In this document: positions 43,063-51,604 of the stretch, piece after piece
Layout: each line of letters starts with the position of its first letter
How positions within the stretch are numbered: the first letter of the stretch is position 1
Source: Planctomycetota bacterium
GTDB lineage: Bacteria > Planctomycetota > UBA1135 > UBA2386
Direction: 5' to 3'
Length of the DNA stretch: 51,604 nucleotides
Assembly (NCBI GenBank): GCA_020848735.1
Contig: JADLHO010000120.1
Span: 1-51,604 of the forward strand
Notes under the pieces: model-generated
The model's input: only the letters and a program-made list of their open reading frames with translations
Database searches by the model: none
Told to the model about the DNA's origin: nothing
Made by a program: the position numbers and the translations under genes

Positions 43063-43935
43063 ATGGCCAAGTCCAAGTCGCGCGAGTTTCCCCGGCCGCG
43101 CGGCGGCGCCGTCGCGTTCCTCGCCGCCGCGCTCTGCGGTCTGGCGTCGCTCCGCGCGCAGGACTCGGATGCGAAGCCGGCGCAGGAGCCGCTGACCGAA
43201 CTCGTCTATCACGAGTCGCGCAGCCTCGCGCTCTTCGCCGCCTGCGACCGAAACCTCGACGAGCGCCTCGACGTCTTCGAGGTCGGCGCGGCCTTCGTGG
43301 ACCTCGAGGACCCGCGCGACCCGAGCATGTTCCGCCGCATCGACACCGATGCGAGCGGCTACATCGAGTGGCCCGAGTTCGACGCGCGTTTCCTGCGCGC
43401 CATCGACCGCGTCGGCCAGCTCCGCCTCCGCCCGGTGCGCCCCGTGGCCGACGTCCGCGACCCGACGATCCCGCCGCCGCCGGTCGATCCGACCGAGCAG
43501 ATCCTCGGTCGCTTCGACATCGACCACGACGGCATGCTCTCCACCGAGGAGTTCAAGAGCTTCGTGCGACGCGCCGAGCTCGACGCGAACGTCGTCGAGC
43601 GCCTGCCCGTCCTCGACACGAACGGCGACGGCATGCTCGACGTGCCCGAGCTCGCACCGGTGATCCAGGCGATCCCCTCGATCTGGCATCGCCTCGCGCC
43701 GCACGAGCGCGAGATCCGCGCGATGCCGGCCGAGTTCCGCGCGATCGACGTGAACCTCGACGGCGCCATCGCGCGCACCGAACTGGAGGTCGGCCTCGCC
43801 CGCATCCATCCGTCGCTCGCGCTCTGGGTGCAGCGCGTGCTCGCCGATGCCGATCGCTCGCGCGACGCCATGCTGGGTCCGTCGGAGCTGAGCACCGCGG
43901 TGAACTCCGCCCGCGAGCGCGCCACGCCGAAGTGA
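43063..43935 (+). CDS. Secreted EF-hand calcium-binding protein with six loops
   Basis: A 290-residue exported protein with a signal peptide (cleavage near LRAQ, residue 33). Six 12-residue EF-hand loops can be placed: Asp62-Glu73 (DRNLDERLDVFE), Asp94-Glu105 (DTDASGYIEWPE), Asp152-Glu163 (DIDHDGMLSTEE), Asp185-Glu196 (DTNGDGMLDVPE), Asp229-Glu240 (DVNLDGAIARTE) and a weak Asp264-Glu275. Loops 3 and 4 are canonical, loop 1 lacks the central Gly and loop 6 is degenerate. EF-hand exoproteins are abundant in planctomycetes. It likely acts as a calcium buffer, sensor or structural protein outside the cell. The gene lies between the NYN gene (19 nt) and the transglutaminase gene (88 nt). Confidence 0.9.
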   Translation: MAKSKSREFPRPRGGAVAFLAAALCGLASLRAQDSDAKPAQEPLTELVYHESRSLALFAACDRNLDERLDVFEVGAAFVDLEDPRDPSMFRRIDTDASGYIEWPEFDARFLRAIDRVGQLRLRPVRPVADVRDPTIPPPPVDPTEQILGRFDIDHDGMLSTEEFKSFVRRAELDANVVERLPVLDTNGDGMLDVPELAPVIQAIPSIWHRLAPHEREIRAMPAEFRAIDVNLDGAIARTELEVGLARIHPSLALWVQRVLADADRSRDAMLGPSELSTAVNSARERATPK

Positions 43936-44023
43936 GCGACGCCGCGCACGCGCCTTGCGCGGTCGCGGTGCGGACCCGATCCTGCGGTGCTCCCCGGCGC
44001 GTCGCGCGGGTCGGACCGCACGC

Positions 44024-47000
44024 ATGAGACTCTTCGCCCTCGTCGCTCTCGCCGCATGCCTTGGCGCGGCGCTCCACGCCCAGGACGCCCTCGAACCGCT
44101 CGAGGTCACCGCGTACGCCGAGAAGAGCCGCGGCCGCTACCACGCCGCGCTCGAGGCCTGCCTGACGATCCTCGCCGAGACGCGCGCCGACGCGCAGGAC
44201 AGCGCGGACCGCGCGCGCGTCGCCCTCGAGCTCGGCGCCCTGCTCGCGCACCGCAGCGGGGCCACGGCCTTCGAGCCGCGCCTGCTCGAGCTCGCCGCGA
44301 CCCCGGGCGTGAGCGCGCACCCCGGACTGCGCGACGCCGTGCTGCTCGCCGCGCTCGAGCGCGCGCACGCGCGCGGCGATCTCGAGCGGACGATCGCGCT
44401 GCAGCGCGAACTCGCGGTGCTCGGCAGCTTCCTGGTCTGCGGTCCCTTCGACAACGAGCGCGGTGCCGCGTTCGCGCGCGCGCTGCCCGCCGAGACCGGC
44501 TTCGACCCGGACGCGAGCTTCCCGGGCAAGAAGCGCGCGCTGCGGTGGCGCACGCTGCCGGTCGCCGAAGCGCCGGGCGGACGCCTCGACCTCGACGCGC
44601 TCCAGCGCCCGAGCGAGCAGGTCGCGACCGTGCTCGCCTGCGCCGTCCTCGCGGAGCGCGAGCTCGATGCGCAGCTCCTGCTCGGCTGCGACGGCGCGTT
44701 CCGCGTGACGCTCAACGGCGCCCGCCTCGCGGAGCGCGACACGCAGCGGCGCTTCGCGTGGGACCAGGACCGCGTGCGGCTGCCGCTGCGCGCCGGCGCC
44801 AACCTCCTCGTCGTCACGACGATGATCCAGGAGGGACCGCAGTGGCTCGGCCTGCGCCTGCGCGCGCTCGACGGCGCGCCGCTCGCCGGCGTCACGACGA
44901 GCGCCGACCCGGCGACTCTCGTCCGTGCCGCGGGCGGCACGGCGCGCGAGGGTGCGACCGGCCTGCCCGCGGACACGCTCGAGCGCCTGCTTGCCGGCGC
45001 CGCGCAGGGCGAGGCCGCCGCCGCGTTGCGCGCCGCGACCCTGCTCCTGCTCACCCATCCCGACGAACCGACGACGCGCCGCGACCGCGAGCTCGCGCGC
45101 CAGGCGCTGGCGACCCTCCCCGAGGCGCAGCGCTGGATCGCCCGCGGCGTGTACGCGGCGACGCTCTGGGCGGACGGCGCCGCCGAGGAGAAGGACGACA
45201 ACCCGCGCCGCCACGTCTACGAGGACCTGCTCGCCGACCCGCTCAGCGGAGCGGATGCCCTCGAGACGCTGCGCAACCTGGCCGAACTCGAGCTCAGCGG
45301 CAGCGGCAACGCGGTGCGCGCCGTCGAGCTCGCCGAACGCGCGCTCGCCCGTGAACCGGGCTTCGCCTCGGCGCGGCTCGTGCTCGCCGACGCGCTGCGC
45401 GCGAGCCGGTTGCCCCTGCTCGCGGAGCGCGAGGTGCTGCGGGCCGCGGCGCCGGATGAGCGCCGTGACCTCGCGCCCGAGGCACTGCTGCGCGCGCACG
45501 ACGCGCTGAGCGCCGCCGAGCGCTTCGCCGACGCCGAGCGCGTCGCGGAGCGGGTGCTCGCGTTCGCGGGCGATGCCTTCGCGCACGAGCGCCTCGCCCA
45601 GCTCCAGCTGCGCCGCGGCGCGGTCGAGGCCGCACTCGCCACGCTCGCGCGCGGTGCCACGCTCTGGCCGTTCGCGACGAGCCTGCCCGCGCGCCGCGCA
45701 CGCGTGCTCGAGGCGCGCGGCGAGTTCGAGGCGGCGGCGGACGCGTGGCGCGAGGCGCTGAGGATCCGTCCTGAGGACGACGGCCTGCTGGTCGAACTCG
45801 CGCGCCTCGCGGCGCGCCGCGGCGATCTCGAGGCCCAGCGCGAGTTCCTGCGCGCGGCGCTCGATCTCAATCCGAACCGCAAGGCGGAAGCGCGTCTGCT
45901 CGAGTTCCTCGCCGCCAACGAGCAGCCCTTCCACCGCGCCTACGAGCTCGATCCAAAGGCGATCCTCGCGGCCCACGGCAGCCCGCCCGCGGACGCGGCG
46001 GCCGCGAACGACTCCCACCACTGGGTGCTCCGGCAGACGGTGCTGCGCGCGTACCGCAACGGCACGACGAGCAGCTACGAACACCAGATCGTCCGCGTGC
46101 TCGGCGAACGCGCCGTGCGCCAGTTCGCGCGGTGGTTCGTGCCGCACGACCAGGGCGAGCAGCGCGCGCGCATCCTCTCGCTGCGCGTCGTGAAGACCGA
46201 CGGCCGCGAACTCCGTCCCAAGCTCGGCGGCGCCGTGGCGACCCTGCCCCCGCTCGAACCCGGCGACCTGATCGACGTGCGCACGCGCGTCGACGACATC
46301 TCCCCCGGTTTCTTCGGCGAGTCCTTCGGTCTGGTGCACGCGTTCGCCGCCGCCGACGGTCAGCCGATCGCGCGCGCGGAGCTCGTCGCGATCCTCGAGC
46401 CCGGCCGGGAGTACCGCACGAGTTCGACGCAGGGCGCGCCCGCCGCGCTCGCGTCGACCGACGCCGAAGGGCGTCTCGTCTGGCGCTTCCGGCTCGACGG
46501 GCTGCCGCGCCGCCTCGACGAGGAGCACGCCCCCGGCTGGCGAGAGACGGTGCCCATCGTGCGCATCAGCACCTGGCGCGACTGGGATGCCTTCGCCGCG
46601 TGGTGGTGGAACCTCATCCGGCGCCAGAGCGAGCTCACGCCGGCGATCCGCGCGAAGGTGGCCGAGCTCACGAAGGACTGCCGCGACGACGAGGCGAAGA
46701 TCGCGGCCATCTACCGCTTCGTCACGACCGACGTGCGCGACAAGGCCTGGGAGTTCGGCGTGCACGGCTATCAGCCGTACGACATCGGCGCGATCTACGA
46801 GCGCCGCCACGGCGACTGCAAGGACAAGTCGATCCTGCTCAACGCGATGCTCGGCGTCGCGGGCATCGAGGCCTGGCCCGTATTGATCCGCGCGGAGGAG
46901 CAGCGCGACACCGACGACCTCTCGCTCGCGATGGTGCAGCAGTTCAACCACTGCATCTCCTGGCTCCCCGCGACGGCGACGCGCCCGGCGCGCTTCCTCG

Positions 47001-47776
47001 ACGGCACCGCGACGCTGCACTCGATCGACACGGTCCCCGAGATGGACCAAGGCGCGACGGTGCTCATCGTGCGCGAGGGGCGTGCGCAGCTCGAGCCGAT
47101 CCCCTACGTCGCCGCGGCCGACAACACGGCGATCGACGAGCTCGACGTCGAGCTCGCGCCCGACGGCAGCGGCAGCGCGCGCCTGGTCTGGCACCGCACA
47201 CGGAACCTCGACTCACCGCTGCGCAACTTCCTCGTCAACGAGCCCGCGCGGCAGAAGGAGATCCTGCAACGGGTGCTCCAGCCGCGCTTCGGGTCGGTGC
47301 TCGTCGAGGACCTGGCGACGAGCGATCTGCTCGACCCGTCGACGCCGCTGCGCGTCGAGCTGCGCCTGCGTGCGCAGGACCTCGCGAGCCGTCAGGACGG
47401 CCGCCTCGTCCTCGACGGCGCGCTCGAGGACGAGCCGCTGCAGCGCTGGACCAGCGCCGCGACGCGCACGCAGCCGCTCCTGCTCGGGGTGCCGCAGAGC
47501 GTGGTCCACCGCGTCCGCTTCGCACTGCCGGAGGGCTTCGCCATCGCCGAGCTGCCCGCTCCGGTCGAACTCACCGAACCCTTCGGGCGCTACGCGCTGC
47601 GCTGGTCGCGCGAGGGCCGCGTGCTGACGCTCGAACGCGAGCGCACGCTCACCACGCCGCGCATCGAGGCCGCGGAGTACGCCCGCTTCCGCGAGTTCGC
47701 GTCGCGTGCCGATGCCGCCGACCGCAGCACCGTCACCCTCGAGAAGGATGGCACGCCCGAGAAGGATGGCCGCTGA
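44024..47776 (+). CDS. Secreted TPR protein with DUF3857 and active-type transglutaminase-like domain
   Basis: A 1250-residue exported protein. The signal peptide is RLFALVALAACLGAALHAQ. An N-terminal region contains a GPFDNERG motif and a beta-sandwich. A stretch of TPR-like helices follows (about 320-630). A DUF3857 beta domain (about 660-830) leads to a transglutaminase-like domain with the full triad: Cys932 (HGDCKDKS), His976 (QFNHCI) and Asp993 (FLDGTA). A C-terminal beta region ends the protein. The family is common in Bacteroidetes and planctomycetes; activity may be proteolytic or cross-linking, and targets are unknown. I chose ATG 44024 since it opens the signal. The next gene begins one base after the stop and encodes a paralogue. 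Confidence 0.88.
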   Translation: MRLFALVALAACLGAALHAQDALEPLEVTAYAEKSRGRYHAALEACLTILAETRADAQDSADRARVALELGALLAHRSGATAFEPRLLELAATPGVSAHPGLRDAVLLAALERAHARGDLERTIALQRELAVLGSFLVCGPFDNERGAAFARALPAETGFDPDASFPGKKRALRWRTLPVAEAPGGRLDLDALQRPSEQVATVLACAVLAERELDAQLLLGCDGAFRVTLNGARLAERDTQRRFAWDQDRVRLPLRAGANLLVVTTMIQEGPQWLGLRLRALDGAPLAGVTTSADPATLVRAAGGTAREGATGLPADTLERLLAGAAQGEAAAALRAATLLLLTHPDEPTTRRDRELARQALATLPEAQRWIARGVYAATLWADGAAEEKDDNPRRHVYEDLLADPLSGADALETLRNLAELELSGSGNAVRAVELAERALAREPGFASARLVLADALRASRLPLLAEREVLRAAAPDERRDLAPEALLRAHDALSAAERFADAERVAERVLAFAGDAFAHERLAQLQLRRGAVEAALATLARGATLWPFATSLPARRARVLEARGEFEAAADAWREALRIRPEDDGLLVELARLAARRGDLEAQREFLRAALDLNPNRKAEARLLEFLAANEQPFHRAYELDPKAILAAHGSPPADAAAANDSHHWVLRQTVLRAYRNGTTSSYEHQIVRVLGERAVRQFARWFVPHDQGEQRARILSLRVVKTDGRELRPKLGGAVATLPPLEPGDLIDVRTRVDDISPGFFGESFGLVHAFAAADGQPIARAELVAILEPGREYRTSSTQGAPAALASTDAEGRLVWRFRLDGLPRRLDEEHAPGWRETVPIVRISTWRDWDAFAAWWWNLIRRQSELTPAIRAKVAELTKDCRDDEAKIAAIYRFVTTDVRDKAWEFGVHGYQPYDIGAIYERRHGDCKDKSILLNAMLGVAGIEAWPVLIRAEEQRDTDDLSLAMVQQFNHCISWLPATATRPARFLDGTATLHSIDTVPEMDQGATVLIVREGRAQLEPIPYVAAADNTAIDELDVELAPDGSGSARLVWHRTRNLDSPLRNFLVNEPARQKEILQRVLQPRFGSVLVEDLATSDLLDPSTPLRVELRLRAQDLASRQDGRLVLDGALEDEPLQRWTSAATRTQPLLLGVPQSVVHRVRFALPEGFAIAELPAPVELTEPFGRYALRWSREGRVLTLERERTLTTPRIEAAEYARFREFASRADAADRSTVTLEKDGTPEKDGR

Positions 47777-47777
47777 G

Positions 47778-50700
47778 ATGTTCCGACGCACCCAAGCACT
47801 CGCCGGCCTGCTCGTCTGCACCGCGGCCCTCGCCGCACAGGAAGCCCTCGCCGCACAGGAAGCCCCCGCCGCACAGGAAGCCCTCGAAACCCGCGTCGCA
47901 CGCGCGCTCCTCGCGAGCCACGTGCACGCGAAGGACTCCCCCGACGCCGAGGTCGCAGCACTGCTCGAGGCGGCGCGCGGCTGCGCGAAGAGCCCCGCGG
48001 CCGAACTGCTCGTCCACGCCGCAGCCGCGCTCTTCGACGAACTCGACGAACCCGCGGTCGCGGTCGAGTCGCTGCGCGCGCTGCTCGCGGCCGCGCCGCA
48101 CGGCCTCGCGAGGAGGGCCGCCGAGCGCGGTCTGCGCGCCCTCCTGATCGAGCTCGGCCGTCGCGACGAAGCGGAACGCCTCGATCCCGAGCGCGGCAGC
48201 GCGACGCAGCTGCTCGTCGTCGGCCCCTTCGGCGACGACGGCGATCAGTTCCTCGACCAGCGCTTCGGCCCGGAGCTCGAGTTCCCCGCACCGGGAACGC
48301 GGTTGCCGGGGCGCAACGGCGAGGTCGCGCCGTACGTCGTCACGCGCGGCGCGCGCCACACGACGCTGCGGCTCACCGATCCGCGGAGCGGCGCGAAGGG
48401 CGCGTACTTCGCGCTGCACCAGGTGCGCGCGGAGCGCGAGCTCGCCTGCTGGCTCGAGATCAGCTGCGACTCCGCGTGGCGACTCTGGGTCGACGGCGAG
48501 CTCACGCAGGAACTGCAACGCCCCGCGGAGCGCGGGCCGGCGCGGAGCTTCGTCCCGCTGCGCCTGCGCGCCGGCGTGAACCACGTGCTCGTCAAGACGG
48601 GCCTCGAGGACCGTGCGACGCTCGCGCTGCGCTACCTCGACGCGCGGGGCGAGCCGTCGGACGCGGTGGCGGAGCTGCCGGCCGATCGCATCCATCCGGC
48701 GTCGCAGCTCGCGATCGACCAAGCGGTCGCGGTGCCGCCGCCCTTCGCCGACGGGCTCGCGCTGCTCTGCCGTGCGGCGCGCGAGGCGGCGCCGCAGCAG
48801 CTCGAGCTCCTGCTCGCCGGAGCGCTCGAGGCCGGTCGCGGCGGCGATCCCGATGCGCAGACGGAGCTCGTCTTCCGCGCCGCGGATCTCGAACCGGACC
48901 AACCCGCGGCGATGCTCGCCCTCGCGTTCGCCTGGCGGGGTTGCGCCGACGTGCCGGCGGAGTTCCGCGATGCCCAGGTGCGACGGCTCTTGGACCGCGC
49001 GATGCCGCAGCTCGTGGCGCACGCCGCGGCCGCGCTCGCGCAGGCCGAGCTGCTGCGCGGCGAGGATCGTCTCGAGGACGCGATCCTCCTGCTCGAGGGC
49101 GTGCTGCGCGCCGGCACGTCCGGACGTCGCCTCCTCGCCCGGCTCGCCTCGCTCCAGCAGCAGCTCGGCGACGCCGGCGGCGCCGAGCGCTCGCTGCAGC
49201 GCTGGCTCGACGCACACCCGCGCGACGAGGACGCGCGGCGTGAACTCGCGCGCCGCCTCGCCGAGCGCGGCGATCGGCGCGCGGCCCTCGCGCTGATCGA
49301 CGCGGGCCTCGCCCTCGCACCGGGTCAGCCCGAGCTGCTGCGCATCGCGAAGTCGCTCGCGCTCGAGCTCGGCCTGCGGGAGCGCGCGCTCGAGGCACTC
49401 GCGGCGCTGTGGGTCGACGACGGCGAGTCCGTCGACGCGGCGCGCGAACTCGCGGACGCCCTGCGCCAGCTCGGCGATCCCGCGGCAGCGCGCGCCGTCG
49501 AGGCGCGGCTCGCCGGCCACCCGCAGGCCGGACCTGCGACGCTGCGCGAGCTCGCCGAGCTCGCGCTCCGCGACGGCGACGACGAGCGCGCCCGCGCGCT
49601 GGCCGCGCGGTGCATCGCGCTCGCGCCGGGGCGCACGCTCGATCTCGCGCGCAGCGTCGCGAAGGCCACGGGCGCGACCGAGGAGTTCCCCCGCCTCGCG
49701 CGCTTCCGCGCGAGCGCGGCCGAGATCGACGCGCTGATCGCGGCCTATGTGCCGGGCGAACGCGACGCGTCTGCGCCGTCGACCTTGCTCCTCGATCGCA
49801 TGGTCGTCGAGTTCCTGCCCGACGGCAGCCGCGTCGAGGAGCTGCACCAGCTGCGCCGCATCAACGACCTGCAGGGCGTCGAAGCGCGCGAAGAGGCGAG
49901 CGCCGCGGCGGCGGCCGACGAGCTCCTGCGCCTGCGCACGGTGCACGCCGCGGGGCGGAGCTACGTCCCGCACCGCGTGGGCGGCGCGCTGTCGATGCCC
50001 CAGCTCGTTCCCGGCAGCTTCGTCGAGGAGCTCTACCGTCGCCACGAGCCCGCGGTCGAGGGCGCGCCCTGGCGTGGCCCGTCGTTCAGCTTCCAGAGCG
50101 CGGACGAGCCCTTCGTGCACAGCGAACTCGTCGTCGTGCTGCCGCCTGACGCGCCCGGCGAGCTGCGGACGCGCAACGTCGACGCCGCACCCGAGCGCAT
50201 CGAGCTCGGCGAGGGCTACGTCGCGCTGCGCTTGATCGCCCGCGAGGTCCCGCGCCTGCCGCAGGAGCGCGCGACGCCGCCCGTCGAGGAGCTCGTGGCG
50301 AGCGCGGTCTACGGCGAGGACGACGATCCGGACGGCTACGCGCGCCTCGTGCGCAGCGTCGCGCCGCAGCGCACGCGCATCACCCCGCCGATCCGCGCGG
50401 CGCTCGCGAAGCTGCCGGGCAGCGACGCGGGCGAGCTCGCGCGGGCGCGCGCGATCCACGCCTTCGTCCACGAGCACGTGCGCGGCGACGCGAACGCCGA
50501 TGCCACCGCGACCCTCCTGCGCCGCGCGGGCTCGCGCTTCTTCCTCGAGGTCGCGTTGCTGCAGGCGGCCGGCCTGCGTGTCCACCACGCGGTCGTCGAG
50601 CCGCTCGCGGACGAATTCGCCGAGGACGCCCGCTCGCTCTTCCTCGGCGACGAGACCCCCGGCATCCCCGCCGCGCGCGTCGAGCCGCGCGACGCTGCGC

Positions 50701-51464
50701 CCTTCTGGCTCTTCGCGGACAGCCCACGCTACGCACCGCTCGGCTTCGTGCCCGCGCAGCGCGCCGGCGCCCGGGCCCTCTTCGTCGATCCGCTGGCCCA
50801 CGCGCGCGTGCCGGCCAGCGGCGAGCACGCCCCGGGTATCAGCACCCGCGGCACGCTCACCCTCGGCGCCGACGGCAGCGCCGAACTGCAAGCCGATCTC
50901 GAGCTCGGCGACGCCCAGGGCTTCGCCTTCGCCCAGCAGGTCCGCGACCTCGACCGCAACCGCCGCGGCCTGGTCGCGCGCAACCTCGCGGGTCAGGTCT
51001 TCGCGGGCTGGACCGTCCGCAGTGCCGAGATCCGCGACCCGCAACCCGGCGAGCCCTTCCGCCTCCTGGTGCAATGCCAGCGCCGCGGCGCGGTCACGGT
51101 CGAGCAGGAGCGCCAGCGGCTCGCCTTCCCCTTGCCGCCGGCCGATCTCTTCCGCCGCCTCGGCGATCAGGGTCCGCGCAGCCTCCCGCTCCGCATCGCC
51201 GCCCTCGAGCTCGCGCGCTTCGAACTCCGCATCGTGCTCCCCGAGGAGCTGCGCTGCCGAAGCCTGCCGCAGGACCTCGTCATCCAGTCCTTCGGCCTCG
51301 CCTACGAGCTGCGTTGGCGCAACACGGGCGACGCCATCGAACTCGTCCGCCGCGTCGCCATCCGCCCGGCCCTCGTGCCCCCCGGCGAGTTCGCGGCCTT
51401 CGTCCACGCGCTGCGGCGCGCGGATCAGGCGGAGGAGGCGCGGGTGGAATTGGTCGGGCGCTGA
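47778..51464 (+). CDS. Tandem paralogue: secreted TPR/DUF3857/transglutaminase-like protein lacking the catalytic Cys
   Basis: A 1228-residue exported paralogue of the preceding protein with the same order: signal peptide, a GPFGDDGD motif in place of GPFDNERG, TPR-like helices (about 320-640), DUF3857-like strands and a transglutaminase-like region. Where the neighbour has HGDCKDKS followed by ILLNAML, this protein has RRAGSRFF followed by LEVALL (about 914-925), so the nucleophilic Cys is gone and the His and Asp motifs are not recognisable. It is probably a non-catalytic partner. ATG 47778 follows the previous TGA by one base; an ATG at 47766 overlapping that gene is also possible. Three 18-bp repeats lie at its signal-peptide junction. 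Confidence 0.85.
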   Translation: MFRRTQALAGLLVCTAALAAQEALAAQEAPAAQEALETRVARALLASHVHAKDSPDAEVAALLEAARGCAKSPAAELLVHAAAALFDELDEPAVAVESLRALLAAAPHGLARRAAERGLRALLIELGRRDEAERLDPERGSATQLLVVGPFGDDGDQFLDQRFGPELEFPAPGTRLPGRNGEVAPYVVTRGARHTTLRLTDPRSGAKGAYFALHQVRAERELACWLEISCDSAWRLWVDGELTQELQRPAERGPARSFVPLRLRAGVNHVLVKTGLEDRATLALRYLDARGEPSDAVAELPADRIHPASQLAIDQAVAVPPPFADGLALLCRAAREAAPQQLELLLAGALEAGRGGDPDAQTELVFRAADLEPDQPAAMLALAFAWRGCADVPAEFRDAQVRRLLDRAMPQLVAHAAAALAQAELLRGEDRLEDAILLLEGVLRAGTSGRRLLARLASLQQQLGDAGGAERSLQRWLDAHPRDEDARRELARRLAERGDRRAALALIDAGLALAPGQPELLRIAKSLALELGLRERALEALAALWVDDGESVDAARELADALRQLGDPAAARAVEARLAGHPQAGPATLRELAELALRDGDDERARALAARCIALAPGRTLDLARSVAKATGATEEFPRLARFRASAAEIDALIAAYVPGERDASAPSTLLLDRMVVEFLPDGSRVEELHQLRRINDLQGVEAREEASAAAAADELLRLRTVHAAGRSYVPHRVGGALSMPQLVPGSFVEELYRRHEPAVEGAPWRGPSFSFQSADEPFVHSELVVVLPPDAPGELRTRNVDAAPERIELGEGYVALRLIAREVPRLPQERATPPVEELVASAVYGEDDDPDGYARLVRSVAPQRTRITPPIRAALAKLPGSDAGELARARAIHAFVHEHVRGDANADATATLLRRAGSRFFLEVALLQAAGLRVHHAVVEPLADEFAEDARSLFLGDETPGIPAARVEPRDAAPFWLFADSPRYAPLGFVPAQRAGARALFVDPLAHARVPASGEHAPGISTRGTLTLGADGSAELQADLELGDAQGFAFAQQVRDLDRNRRGLVARNLAGQVFAGWTVRSAEIRDPQPGEPFRLLVQCQRRGAVTVEQERQRLAFPLPPADLFRRLGDQGPRSLPLRIAALELARFELRIVLPEELRCRSLPQDLVIQSFGLAYELRWRNTGDAIELVRRVAIRPALVPPGEFAAFVHALRRADQAEEARVELVGR
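47831..47884 (+). repeat. 18-bp tandem repeat, three copies, at a signal-peptide junction
   Basis: CGCCGCACAGGAAGCCCT repeated three times with one substitution. It encodes three AAQEA(L/P) hexapeptides exactly where signal peptidase would cut, so each copy carries a potential AxA-like cleavage site. Confidence 0.9.
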
Positions 51465-51480
51465 GGGGCTTCGCTCCCGC

Positions 51481-51604
51481 TCATTGCACCACCGCGAAGC
51501 CCGGCGGGCTGAGTTCGAGCCAGTTGGACGGCGTCGCGGCGATCGCCTGGTAGACGAAGACCTCGCCGCTTTGCAGCCAGCTCGGGATCGTCGTGCTCAG
51601 CACG
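51481..51604 (-). CDS. C-terminal fragment of a secreted-type protein, runs off the window
   Basis: The last 40 or so codons of a minus-strand gene whose start lies beyond the right edge. It ends ...PSNWLELSPPGFAVVQ, and just before has GEVFVYQAIAATP. The pattern (Q-A-x-A... then W-L-E-L near the end) resembles the C-terminus of the secreted protein at 25717-27012, suggesting the same terminal beta domain. It is convergent with the transglutaminase paralogue, 16 nt apart. Function is unknown. Confidence 0.6.
   Translation of the reverse strand, partial: VLSTTIPSWLQSGEVFVYQAIAATPSNWLELSPPGFAVVQ

Noticed and set aside
47733..51407. 1224-codon minus-strand open frame opposite the transglutaminase paralogue
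   Set aside because: Antisense shadow; the plus strand shows a signal peptide, TPR-like helices and homology to its neighbour.

Overview
This is a very GC-rich (about 70% or more by eye), densely coded piece of a Gram-negative chromosome. The mix of genes points to a planctomycete-like bacterium, possibly of the high-GC deep-branching marine type. The evidence is a fused LpxC-FabZ lipid A enzyme, a very large secreted protein, EF-hand and calcium-repeat secreted proteins, DUF3857/transglutaminase TPR proteins, and a membrane Ser/Thr kinase beside an FHA-sigma54 activator. This assignment is an inference from gene content; no rRNA or other marker is present. There are no insertion sequences, phage genes, CRISPR arrays or recognisable tRNAs.

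Layout. 0.3-6.3 kb (minus strand): envelope genes, namely a LysM L,D-transpeptidase, a set of OmpH/Skp chaperone, LpxC-FabZ and a Gfo/Idh/MocA dehydrogenase (a candidate GnnA for amide-linked lipid A), then a PLP sulfur-amino-acid enzyme. The PLP gene faces a JAMM metallopeptidase across an 18-bp perfect palindrome. 7-8.4 kb: a lipoprotein of unknown function. 8.5-13.8 kb (minus): FHA-GAF-sigma54 activator translationally coupled to a transmembrane Ser/Thr kinase. 13.9-15.1 kb: a MEMO-family protein with an extra N-terminal domain. 15.2-21.6 kb (minus): a 2136-residue secreted protein. 21.7-25.6 kb: heptosyltransferase WaaF divergent from a Tex-like RNA-binding protein with a degenerate YqgF core. 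25.7-28.1 kb: a secreted protein, a COG4112-type MutT/Nudix protein and a 74-residue protein with a possible Sm-like fold. 28.2-28.5 kb: a strongly structured non-coding stretch ending in a textbook intrinsic terminator on the minus strand, read here as a new ncRNA candidate. 28.5-34.3 kb (minus): a six-gene overlapping operon (methyltransferase, two ABC ATPase/permease pairs, orphan histidine kinase), in which one ATPase appears to start at CTG. 34.4-40.7 kb (plus): a HELHH-containing calcium-repeat protein, a two-component pair and a small secreted protein. 40.7-51.5 kb: a lipoprotein, an NYN/LabA nuclease-like protein with a long repeat-built arginine-rich region, a six-EF-hand protein and two tandem TPR/transglutaminase paralogues, the second without the catalytic cysteine. 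The window ends inside a secreted-protein gene.

Regulation. Genes are packed with repeated 4-base ATGA stop/start overlaps. Upstream of several first genes a TAnnnT (often TAGAnT) box recurs. In at least five cases it lies only 6-10 nt from the start codon with no Shine-Dalgarno, which predicts leaderless transcripts.
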